Positions 25,640 through 33,861 of a stretch of DNA of 64,000 bases are shown in pieces (positions within the stretch are counted from its first letter, which is position 1; each line of letters begins with the position of its first letter). The stretch lies in the NCBI GenBank assembly GCA_965200895.1, contig CBDAVM010000001.1, positions 2,294,001-2,358,000 on the forward strand, in the 5' to 3' direction. The notes under the pieces are model-generated. The model saw nothing but the letters and a program-made list of their open reading frames with translations. It was not told the DNA's origin and did no database searches. Source of the DNA: WTFV01 sp965200895. Its GTDB lineage: Bacteria > Acidobacteriota > Vicinamibacteria > Vicinamibacterales > UBA8438. Both the position numbers and the translations under genes were made by a program.

Positions 25640-28600
25640 TCAGGGCGCGGCCTGCGCCAGGTCCCGCGCGGGTTCGGCGACGTGTGACAGCGCCGGCGCC
25701 GACGCCGCCAGGTCGTCGAGCTGCAGGCCGGCGGTGCGGTCGAGGCCGAAGCGCACGAAGAGCTCCTCTACGTAGCGGCGGGCCTTCCGCCGCACGTCGT
25801 CCGGCACCGGATGCCGGTCGGCGACGAACCGCTGGACGGCGAGGATCTCCCGCAGGTGATCGGCGTTGTCGTCGGAGGCGGCGGTCGAGATGGCGATGCC
25901 GGCGGCGTGCCGACGGTGGAGGTTCAGGGCCTGCGCGCTGAACGCGACCCGGCCGCGCTCGAGGCACAGGACGTAGATGAACCAGTCGCCCGCCACCCGC
26001 AGCCGCGCGATCCGGTCGAAGTGCGTCGTCAGGACCTGCAGCAGCGGCTGCCGACGCCACAGCGCCCCGCTCACGTTGGGAATGGTGTTCTTCACCGCCA
26101 GGTGCCGCACGATTTCGTCGGCGCCGTCGGCAACGTGGTCGCTGCGCCACGTGTCACCGGACAGATCGGCGACGTAATCCAGGTAGTCGGGCCTGTCGAT
26201 GCCGCCGTCGTCGCGCATCTGCTGCGACTGGCAGTAGCTGAGCACCGTTTCGGGATCGTCGAACGCCTGCACCGTGGTCCGCAGGAAGTCAGGCGTGCAG
26301 AGGTCGTCGGCCTCGGCGACCCATACGAGGTCGCCGGTGGCGAGTTCGACCCCCCGACGCCACTGGTGGAACGCGCCGCCGGAGTTGACCTCGTTGCACA
26401 CGATGCGCGCCTCGGGGAACCGGCGGCGTCCCTCCTGCTCCAGCCACTCGCGGCTGCCGTCGGTCGACGCGTCGTCGAGCACGATCAGCTCGTAGACGGG
26501 ATAGGTCTGCGTGGCGATCGACTCGAGACGCTCCGGCAGGTAGCGCCGGTAGTTGAAGTTCGGCACCACGACCGAGACGCGTCGCAGGGGCAGGCCGGCA
26601 AGGTGCGCGAGGTCGAGTACATAGCGGGTCCAGCCGAAACGTTCGGCGACGATCTTCCGGCCGTGCGCGCCGAGCCGCCCCGCGGCCTGACGGTCCTGCA
26701 GCAGCGTGCGGACCGCCTCGGCGAAGGCCCCGGTGTCCTCGAGCGGCGCCAGCAGGCCGGCCCCCTCGCGGAGCATCTCCTCGCAACCGCCGGCATCCTG
26801 GAAGCCGACCACCGGCAGACCGGCGTCCATCGCCTCCAGGACCACACACGGGAAGGGGTCCTCGCGCGACGTCAGGGCCAGGACGTCGGCGCCGGCGTAG
26901 AAGAGATCCGTATCGTCCCGGCGGCCGGGGAGGTGCACGTGCGCGCCGGCGTCCCCCCCGGCGGCCATCTTCCGCCGGACCTCCCGTTCCATCTCCGCAT
27001 GCAGATGGCCCAGCCACACGAAGTGCGCGTCGGCAACGGCGTTCGCGACGTCGAGGGCCGCGTCCACGAACAGGTCGATGCCCTTCCGCCGGTCGCCGAA
27101 ACCGACCCCCAGCACGATGGCGGCGTCGGCGTCGATGCCGAGCACGGCGCGCAGCTCGCGGCGGGCCGTGGCCCGCGCCGCGGCCGTGCGGTGCCGGTTG
27201 ACCTTGAACAGTCCCTGGGGGCGGATGCGGACCTCGCCCCGCGGCTCGGCGAAGCGCTCGAAGCCGCGCCGCACCGCGTCGTGCGGGAAGACCACGACGT
27301 CGGCATGTTCGGCGACCTGCGCCGCCGCCTGCTGCAGCTCCATCGACTCGATGACGCCGGGCAGCTCGTGCACGAGCACGACCGTCCGCAGGCCCGCCGC
27401 CCGGAAGACCGGCGCCAGTGCGCCGGAGACCGTGGTGTTGAGAATGGCGGCGGTCACGCCCGCGTTGCGCAGCCGTTCCGCCAGAGCGGCGGCGGCCGCG
27501 GCCGGATCCGCGGCTTCCCAGAGCCGATGGACGGGCGCCAGCCGCTCGAACCGTTCCAGCAGCATGCCGTCGCCGAGCGCCGCGACGTGCACCTGGACAT
27601 GGGCCCGCTTCGACAGTCCCTCCACGTGCGCCAGCGCGATGAACTGCGCGCCGTGCGGATGGGCGTCGTGCAGCACGTAGACGACGCGGCCGGTCTCCGC
27701 CAGCGGCGGTCCGAGGGCGGCGCGGGTCGCCTCCAGCCAAGCGCAGCCGTACTTCCGGTCGGGCTCCAGGTGCGCACCCTCCGCCCATTCGTTCCAGGCG
27801 TTGACGAACACGAGACGGCGGTCGGGGGCGACGATGCGCCGTTCCGTGTCGGCGATGGCGTTCTCGAGCCAGCGCCGGTAGCCGGCCGGCGTCGCGTTCA
27901 CCCAGACGGTGGCGGCGGCTCCCCGCCGGGCGGTGTTATCCCAGCCCGGATTGACGGTGCGGAACAGCGGGTAGGTCGGTCGCTCGTAACGCTCGCTGCG
28001 CTCCGGGAACACCGACCAGTCGTAGATGCTGCCCCCGAAGTCGGGGTCGAGTCCGGCTACGCGGGCCGCGACGTCCGGCGTGTCGGTCAGGTTCGGGGGA
28101 AACTCGATCGCCGAGTCGAAGCCGATTTGCTGCGGGTCGACCACGTCGAACGACTGCGTGTAGGCCAGGTGGATCTCCCCGATCCCGTGGTCTCGGCACC
28201 AGCCGCGCCACCGCCTGGCCGTCTGCGACGCGTCGGGCAGCAGGCCCGGCCGGTAGACGATCAGCAGGGGCCGGCCGTCGATGCGGAGGTAGCGGTCGTG
28301 TCGCAGATAGCGGCTGATGTCCTCGATGCACCGCAGGTCGTCCTCCGGCGAGTGCTCCTGGCCGATGAGCATGTCCTGGTCGAGGCCGTTCCAGGCCCGG
28401 GTCCAGTTCTCGTTGGCCCAGCAGATGCAGAACGGGAAGTCGATGGCGTCGTCACCCGCGAAGCCGTCGAGGGGCGCCTCCAGGAGGCGTCGGCCGGCGA
28501 ACCAGTAGTAGTAGAAGCAGAACCCGGCGATACCGTAGCCGCGCGCCAGCTCGACCTGCCGGCGCTGCACGTCCCGGACCCGCAGGTCGTAGAACCCGAG

Positions 28601-30520
28601 ATCGGCCGGAAGCTGCGGCTGGTGGTGGCCCTCGAACAACGCCCTGCCGGAGACCACGTTGGTCCATTCGGTGAATCCCGGTTCCCACCACGCGTCGTTC
28701 TCCGGGATCGGGTGGAACTGTGGCAGGTAGAAGGCGATCACCCGCGCGCGCCGGCGCCCGGCCGGTGGGCGGAGATCGCAGGCGACGTACGTGCCGCCGT
28801 CGGGTGCGGGAGCTTCCGGCAGGCCGGGGATGCCGCCGGTCGGTCCGTGCTCCAGCCATTGCCGCAGCAGCGTGTCGGGCCCCGTCGTCGTCGCCGCCGC
28901 CGTTCCGCGCTCCAGCCGCTTCCGGAGTCGCTGCGCGGCGAGGCCGAGGCGGCCGCGGTACAGGCGCCCCCGCGCCACGAACGGCAGGCGGCGGAAGACG
29001 CTCCACGCCAGACGGTGGACGAGACGTCTGGGCAGATGGAGGCAGTGCGCGACCCGCCACTTGAGCGCCCGCAGGCCCGCGGCGGCGCGCCACGTCCGGC
29101 TCCCGAGCAGCGACCGGACCCAGGTGGCCGTCCATTCCAGCTCTCCGGCGAGTCGTTCGATACGGCCATCGCGATCAGCGACCGCGGTGTTGGCGTCTTC
29201 GAGCTGCGCGTCTCGTTCGCCGAGCCGGGAGTTGGCGTCTTCGAGCCGGGTGTCTCGTTCGCTGAGCGCGGCGCGGACGTCCTGAAGCTGCGCGTCCCTT
29301 TCGGCGAGTGCGGCCTGCGCAGCCGCGCGTTGCGTGGCCGCCTCCCGAGCCGTGCCCACAGCAAGATCCCGGGCCGCGCCCAAGGCGGGGCCGAAGGCCG
29401 GCGCCGCGTCGTCGAACGCGCTCCGAATCGCGTCGAGAGCGTCCGGGTCGCCCTGCCGTACGTCCCCGCGGGTCCAGCGATCGAGAATCGCGAAGCTCGC
29501 CTGCGTCCAGTGCGCGAGTCCGGATTGTTCCAGCCGGCCGGCGTCCGGGTGCGTCTGGTGTCGCAGCGCCGGCGTCACGAGCTCGTCGATCTCCATCTCG
29601 ACATCGGCATAGGACGGTCGTCGCGACCACGCGACGCCGAGTTCGTCGCCCAGCCGGGCGACGACGGCATGCGGGTTGTCGACGAGCTCCTCGTAGCGCA
29701 CGAACGCGCGGGCCAACGGGCGGGACGACTGTTCGGCGTCGAGGACATGACGCAGCCAGATGAGTTGCGACAGCGGAGCGACGGCGGGATCGCGCGCCTC
29801 CAGGGAGGCCGCGACATCGAGCGGACTGCGGATCGGCGAGACGACGACGGCGTGGGCGCCGAAATCCATGACCGCGTGGACCCAGAAGTCGAGCAGGCGG
29901 CATAGGCGGGGATCGGCCAGGACGAAGCATCGGCTGTCCCCGAATTCGTCCTGCAGGGCCGCGCGGGCCCGGGTATAGAATCCCCTGGTGCGTGTCGGGT
30001 CGCGGTCCAGCCGTTGCCAGTCGTCCCAGGCCGACCCGGCGGCCGCCAGCAACTCGTCGTTCAGGTCGGCGATGCCCTGCGGCAGCCAGCGTACCGGTTC
30101 GGCGCGCGTGTCCTCCGCCGCCACCGTCCGGGGCATGTCGCAGCCGAGGATGCTCAGCAGCCGCGCCACCGCGCCGGCGCCGCTCCGATGCATGCCGGCC
30201 ACCAGAACGGCGATCCTTCTGTCGTCGCCTCCGACGGGTACGCACGCCGGCCCGTCGTTCGCGGTGGCGGGAGGTGTCGACTCGGGGACCAGCACTGCGG
30301 GTTCGGCAGCCGGCGCTGCCGGCTCGCTGCCCGATCCGGCCGGAGGCGATGACGCGTCGGGCGTCGTGCTGTTCGACTCGGGTTCCGGGTCCGGGCGCGC
30401 CTCGGCGTCTGGACCCGCGGGTGATGATGCGTGGGGTGTCGTGCCGTTCGACCCGGAGGCCGGCGATATGGACTCGCTTCCCGTACCGTCCTGACCGGGC
30501 AGGCGGTGGTCGGACATCAT
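25640..30520 (-). CDS. Giant four-domain protein: sulfotransferase-like / WbsX / GT4 / GT2
   Basis: 1626 residues. The first ~95 are Ser/Pro/Glu-rich linker. A sulfotransferase-like domain follows (about 100-340), but its donor loop reads GMHRSGAGAVA (110-119), with the usual Thr-Ser replaced by Ala-Gly, so activity is doubtful. A coiled coil (about 395-465, repeated ER-D-xL units) comes next. A WbsX-type glycosyltransferase domain lies at about 593-930 (VIAFYLPQFHPIPENDAWWEPGF in part, and WNEWAEGAHLEPD). A GT4 domain lies at about 940-1310 (LTSREDPFPCVVLEAMDAGLPVV in part). A GT2 domain lies at about 1312-1560 (VSVVVPNFNYRRYLPERL, VLDDASTDGS). One polypeptide thus joins several sugar-transfer steps. 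Two ATGs (30520, 30517) are adjacent. Confidence 0.87.
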   Translation of the reverse strand: MMSDHRLPGQDGTGSESISPASGSNGTTPHASSPAGPDAEARPDPEPESNSTTPDASSPPAGSGSEPAAPAAEPAVLVPESTPPATANDGPACVPVGGDDRRIAVLVAGMHRSGAGAVARLLSILGCDMPRTVAAEDTRAEPVRWLPQGIADLNDELLAAAGSAWDDWQRLDRDPTRTRGFYTRARAALQDEFGDSRCFVLADPRLCRLLDFWVHAVMDFGAHAVVVSPIRSPLDVAASLEARDPAVAPLSQLIWLRHVLDAEQSSRPLARAFVRYEELVDNPHAVVARLGDELGVAWSRRPSYADVEMEIDELVTPALRHQTHPDAGRLEQSGLAHWTQASFAILDRWTRGDVRQGDPDALDAIRSAFDDAAPAFGPALGAARDLAVGTAREAATQRAAAQAALAERDAQLQDVRAALSERDTRLEDANSRLGERDAQLEDANTAVADRDGRIERLAGELEWTATWVRSLLGSRTWRAAAGLRALKWRVAHCLHLPRRLVHRLAWSVFRRLPFVARGRLYRGRLGLAAQRLRKRLERGTAAATTTGPDTLLRQWLEHGPTGGIPGLPEAPAPDGGTYVACDLRPPAGRRRARVIAFYLPQFHPIPENDAWWEPGFTEWTNVVSGRALFEGHHQPQLPADLGFYDLRVRDVQRRQVELARGYGIAGFCFYYYWFAGRRLLEAPLDGFAGDDAIDFPFCICWANENWTRAWNGLDQDMLIGQEHSPEDDLRCIEDISRYLRHDRYLRIDGRPLLIVYRPGLLPDASQTARRWRGWCRDHGIGEIHLAYTQSFDVVDPQQIGFDSAIEFPPNLTDTPDVAARVAGLDPDFGGSIYDWSVFPERSERYERPTYPLFRTVNPGWDNTARRGAAATVWVNATPAGYRRWLENAIADTERRIVAPDRRLVFVNAWNEWAEGAHLEPDRKYGCAWLEATRAALGPPLAETGRVVYVLHDAHPHGAQFIALAHVEGLSKRAHVQVHVAALGDGMLLERFERLAPVHRLWEAADPAAAAAALAERLRNAGVTAAILNTTVSGALAPVFRAAGLRTVVLVHELPGVIESMELQQAAAQVAEHADVVVFPHDAVRRGFERFAEPRGEVRIRPQGLFKVNRHRTAAARATARRELRAVLGIDADAAIVLGVGFGDRRKGIDLFVDAALDVANAVADAHFVWLGHLHAEMEREVRRKMAAGGDAGAHVHLPGRRDDTDLFYAGADVLALTSREDPFPCVVLEAMDAGLPVVGFQDAGGCEEMLREGAGLLAPLEDTGAFAEAVRTLLQDRQAAGRLGAHGRKIVAERFGWTRYVLDLAHLAGLPLRRVSVVVPNFNYRRYLPERLESIATQTYPVYELIVLDDASTDGSREWLEQEGRRRFPEARIVCNEVNSGGAFHQWRRGVELATGDLVWVAEADDLCTPDFLRTTVQAFDDPETVLSYCQSQQMRDDGGIDRPDYLDYVADLSGDTWRSDHVADGADEIVRHLAVKNTIPNVSGALWRRQPLLQVLTTHFDRIARLRVAGDWFIYVLCLERGRVAFSAQALNLHRRHAAGIAISTAASDDNADHLREILAVQRFVADRHPVPDDVRRKARRYVEELFVRFGLDRTAGLQLDDLAASAPALSHVAEPARDLAQAAP

Positions 30521-30648
30521 CGGGAATCATTGTACCGGACCGCGGTTCGCTGCGGCGGCCGGGTTGCGCGCAGCCGCATACGCGCGCGGCGACACATGTT
30601 TGTTATCGTTCCGCGGGTGGGGCGCCGCCGCCGGCGCCCACGTTCCCC

Positions 30649-31626
30649 ATGGCCGATTCGTCACCGATCGATACCGTCGGTGCCTGCTCCCCGGCGGTCG
30701 CCGGCGTGACCCTGCCCGCTCGGCAGGCGATCTCCGCCGCCGCGGTCTCCGCCGTGATCGTCAACTGGAACAGCGGTTCGCACCTGCGGCAGGCGCTGGA
30801 TGCGCTCTTCGCGCACCTGCCGGGCGGCGACTGGGACGTGACCGTGGTCGACAACGCGTCGTCGGACGGCAGCGACCGCTGCGCTGCCGACCGCGGGCCG
30901 CGCTGCCGCCTGGTGCGCAACGCGCGCAACCGGGGGTTCGGGGCGGCGGTGAACCAGGCCGTCGCGCGCACCGCCGCGCCCTGCGTGCTGATCGTGAATC
31001 CGGACTGCCGCATCGAGTCGGGGGCGGTGGCGGCGCTGGTGGCCGCGCTTCGGGCGGACGGCGGATGCGGACTCGCCGGACCCGCGGTGCTGGGCGACGA
31101 CGGCGTCGTGCAGGGCAGCGCGCGCGGCGACCCGGACATGCTGACCGGTCTGTTCGGGCGGTCGTCCCGACTGCGACGGCTGCTGCCCGCCTCGGCCGCA
31201 GCGCGCCGCAACGTCCGTGACGCGGAGCTGGCCGGGGCCGACGGCGGCGGGGCGTGCGTCGACTGGGTGTCGGGCGCCTGCATGCTGGTGCGCCGGTGCG
31301 CCTTCGAGGCAGTCGGCGGGTTCGACGAACGGTACTTCCTTTATTGGGAGGACGCCGACCTGTGCCGCCGCCTGCGGGGCGCGGGCTGGCGCATGCGCTA
31401 CGTGCCGTCGGCGCGCGTCCGTCACGCGGGCGGCGTCTCGACGCGGTCGGCTGCGCCCGCGGCGGCGCGGGCCTTCCACGAGAGCGCGTTTCTCTACTAC
31501 GCTACGCACGTCGCGCCGGGACGTCGCCGCGCGCGGCGCTGGCTGGCGTGGACACTGCTCCGCGTCCGGTACTGCTGGACGATTGCGCGGATCGCGCTGA
31601 CCGGACGCTCTTCGGGTGGCGGTTGA
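30649..31626 (+). CDS. Glycosyltransferase family 2 (rhamnosyltransferase-like)
   Basis: 325 residues. VSAVIVNWNSGSHLRQAL starts the GT-A fold, VVDNASSDGS and NPDCRIESGAV are the nucleotide and DxD-region motifs, and DADLCRRLRGAGWRMRYVP is the C-terminal acceptor-site signature of WbbL-like enzymes. It is divergent from the giant protein gene, with 128 bp between them. About 210 bp of its 3' end are duplicated and decayed at 33552-33760. Confidence 0.87.
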   Translation: MADSSPIDTVGACSPAVAGVTLPARQAISAAAVSAVIVNWNSGSHLRQALDALFAHLPGGDWDVTVVDNASSDGSDRCAADRGPRCRLVRNARNRGFGAAVNQAVARTAAPCVLIVNPDCRIESGAVAALVAALRADGGCGLAGPAVLGDDGVVQGSARGDPDMLTGLFGRSSRLRRLLPASAAARRNVRDAELAGADGGGACVDWVSGACMLVRRCAFEAVGGFDERYFLYWEDADLCRRLRGAGWRMRYVPSARVRHAGGVSTRSAAPAAARAFHESAFLYYATHVAPGRRRARRWLAWTLLRVRYCWTIARIALTGRSSGGG

Positions 31627-31671
31627 GGGGGAGCCGGAGCGCGTTCCATGCCCACGCCGCCCGACTCCCGC

Positions 31672-32493
31672 TCACCGCACGGCGGCGAGACGTTCGAGCC
31701 GGTCGCAACTTGCAGACCCGAGAGCAGACCGGGCGTCCGGCGCCCCGGTTTCGGAAGGACCGGTTGCAGGCCACTGCCGCACCAGGTCGATCAGGCACAG
31801 CGTCGCCAGCAGCACGGTGTCACCCTGCTCGCGCAGGGCGTCGCGGATCGCGGCCCGGTCGGCCGCTGCCTCGTCGCGGATCGCGGCCCGGTCGGCTGCC
31901 GCCTCGTCGCGGATCGCGGCCCGCTCGGTCGCCGCCTCGTCGCGGATCGCGGCCCGGTCGGCTGCCGCCTCGTCGCGGATCGCGGCCCGGTCGGCTGCCG
32001 CCTCGTCGCGGATCGCGGCCCGGTCGGCTGCCGCCTCGTCGCGGATCGCGGCCCGGTCGGCTGCCGCCTCGTCGCGGATCGCGGCCCGGTCGGCTGCCGC
32101 GGCGGCGAACCCCGCGGCAACTTCATCGCGGATCGCGGCCCGGTCGGTCGCCGCCTCATCGCGGATCGCGGCCCGGTCGGCTGCCGCGGCGGCGAACCCC
32201 GCGGCAACTTCATCGCGGATCGCGGCCCGGTCGGCTGCCGCGGCGGCGAACCCCGCGGCAACTTCGTCGCGGATCTGCGTCTGGTTCCGGCTGAGCTCGT
32301 CGAAACGGGACAGCACCTGCGAGAGCTCGAGACCGACGACGGCGCGCTGGTCGGCCCGGTTCTCGCTGTACACACCGATACTCCCCGTGACGATCACACC
32401 GAGGAACCCGACCACCAGCGTGCGGAAGAGGATCCGGGTGTCCCGACTCATCGCCGCCCGCCGCGGATCCGACCGTTCCACGCCGTCGGCCAT
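31672..32493 (-). CDS. Membrane-anchored hendecad-repeat coiled-coil protein (expanded copy)
   Basis: 273 residues. The leader (MADGVERSDPRRA), membrane helix (FRTLVVGFLGVIVTGSIGVY) and tail (ALREQGDTVLLATLCLIDLV) are nearly the same as in the 160-residue protein at 12237. Between them is a run of more than ten 11-residue units of the type IRDEAAADRAA plus three longer AAGFAAAAADR variants. An 11-residue period fits a right-handed or hendecad coiled coil. An ATG at 32451 gives a slightly shorter protein. Function is unknown; the cytoplasmic or periplasmic rod is held by one helix. Confidence 0.72.
   Translation of the reverse strand: MADGVERSDPRRAAMSRDTRILFRTLVVGFLGVIVTGSIGVYSENRADQRAVVGLELSQVLSRFDELSRNQTQIRDEVAAGFAAAAADRAAIRDEVAAGFAAAAADRAAIRDEAATDRAAIRDEVAAGFAAAAADRAAIRDEAAADRAAIRDEAAADRAAIRDEAAADRAAIRDEAAADRAAIRDEAATERAAIRDEAAADRAAIRDEAAADRAAIRDALREQGDTVLLATLCLIDLVRQWPATGPSETGAPDARSALGSASCDRLERLAAVR
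31840..32280. repeat. 33-bp tandem repeats in the coiled-coil gene
   Basis: About a dozen copies of a 33-bp unit (core cgcggatcgcggcccggtcg) with occasional point changes, three of them interrupted by an extra GC-rich block. The unit is a multiple of three, so copy-number change keeps the frame. The short paralogue at 12237 has only one or two units. Confidence 0.9.
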
Positions 32494-32719
32494 CGGCGCG
32501 GAACCACCCGGTTGCCCGTCCTTCTCCATCGGTTTCCCGCGACTGGCGGCGACATTCCCTTCGAGCGGCGATGTCCACCGGAACCGGCGATGGCCCGCCC
32601 AGTCATGACCGGCGGCACCGTCCGCCCGAGCGCCGGGTACCGACGCCACCATCAGCGTAGCACGCCCGGTCGCCGGCGGCGAGCGCGCGTCGAGTGCGCT
32701 CAAACGCCGCACCCGTAGG

Positions 32720-33127
32720 TCACTGATTCCGGTGGAATGTCCAGCGCGTATGTAGTCCGCTGTCGAGCTGAAGCTCGCGGCAGGGTCGTTCCGCATCGCG
32801 GTTCGATGCGGCCGCCTGAATTTCCTCGAGAAGCACGTCCGGGTCGACGGGCGTGTGAAGCAGCGCTTCATAGAGCCCGTTCGTGCGAAGGCCGGTTTCG
32901 GCCTCGTCCGCCCGGATGCGCTTGCCGGAGAGAATCTGGGCGTTGCTCAGGACGACTGTCTGACGGCCGTCGACGTCGGCGAGATGGTGCCCGGATGCGG
33001 GAACGGGGTTCATCGCCGTCACGTCGAGAGCTTCATCGAGAAGTTCCTGGGCGGGCGGCCACAGCGTCCCGGGCCGGTTCCGGTAGCGTGAGGTTTTCGG
33101 CGCCGCTCCGTTTCCGCGATGGCCCAC
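32720..33127 (-). CDS. Hypothetical protein, possibly a fragment
   Basis: 135 residues with GC-rich third positions and a plausible composition from about residue 27 on (QELLDEALDVTAMNPV, TVVLSNAQILSGKRIRAD, YEALLHTPVDPDVLLEEIQ). I recognise no family. It sits in a relic zone between the repeat coiled-coil gene and a methyltransferase fragment, so it may be a remnant. A shorter start at the internal Met near 33013 is possible. An overlapping plus-strand frame is less convincing. Confidence 0.4.
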   Translation of the reverse strand: MGHRGNGAAPKTSRYRNRPGTLWPPAQELLDEALDVTAMNPVPASGHHLADVDGRQTVVLSNAQILSGKRIRADEAETGLRTNGLYEALLHTPVDPDVLLEEIQAAASNRDAERPCRELQLDSGLHTRWTFHRNQ

Positions 33128-33231
33128 TCGTTCAGGTCATGTGGCGTGTGCGGCATTGTCGGGTCCGGTTGGCAACGGCGCCGCTGGAGCGGCGCGGCGT
33201 TGCGGCGGGTCCCCTTGATCTGTCACGTCCT

Positions 33232-33439
33232 GCGCTTCTGCAGCAGGACGATGAGCTGAAGCGAATCCTGGAGCGACTAGTCGTAGCCGATCACTTCCAC
33301 TTCGGGCAGTGTTCTTCAATCGTTTCGATCTTCCTTCATCGAGGTATCGCCGAAGGTCACATTGCCGTCGATTGGCGGTCTCTGACCGTGTCCCACCGGA
33401 TGGCCGAGCCCAATCATATCAGGGCACCACGTCGCCCGG
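33232..33439 (-). pseudogene. Decayed 3' end of the methyltransferase gene plus RTX-type upstream piece
   Basis: 33232-33380 resembles 18506-18650, the last ~45 codons of the methyltransferase, but with indels (an extra cttc near 33330 and a lost base near 33292) that break the frame. 33413-33439 resembles the RTX control region (atcata-tcagggc-ccacgtcgcccgg). This is a third, older trace of the module duplicated at 18291 and 19677. Confidence 0.75.
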
Positions 33440-33551
33440 CGCCCCGTCCGCACCTTGCAGCAAAGGTGCGCCGGGTGCGATCGAATAATCGATGCAGGCT
33501 GCACGCGACAGGGCGGCGAGAGGCGTTCGGACGTGATCGCGTGGTCGCGGC

Positions 33552-33760
33552 GCGCTACGTGCCGGTGGCGCGCGTCCGTCACGCGGGCGGCGTCTCGACG
33601 CGGTTGGCGGCGGCGGCGCGGGCCTTCCATGAGAGCGCGTTTTTCTATTACGCTACCCACGCTGCGCCGCGACGCCGCCGCGCGCGGCGCGGGTTGGCGT
33701 GGACACGGCTCCGCGTCGGTACTGCTGGGCGATTGCGCGGATCGCCGTGTCCGGACGCCA
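33552..33760 (+). pseudogene. Decayed 3' end of the GT2 gene
   Basis: Closely matches 31395-31612 (RHAGGVSTR, ARAFHESAF, YYATH) but with small deletions, for example within the AAPAAA stretch and a lost base near 33718, and no start. It lies about 2.2 kb downstream of the intact gene on the same strand. It is a duplicated gene end without function. Confidence 0.82.
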
Positions 33761-33861
33761 GGAGTCTGCGCCGCAGAGCGGGGCAGATTCCAGCTTCGGC
33801 GCGCCGGCGCCGATAGAGGAAACATGCGGCGTCCTTGCTCGTTCCATCGGAATCCTCGCCC

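Noticed and set aside
25811..29905. A 1364-codon open frame on the plus strand
   Set aside because: It is antisense to the giant glycosyltransferase gene; it has no domain motif and arises from the high GC content, which suppresses stop codons on the opposite strand.
31840..32280. Regular 33-bp repeats that could look like a CRISPR array
   Set aside because: The units are directly adjacent without unique spacers, keep an open frame and encode a hendecad coiled coil.
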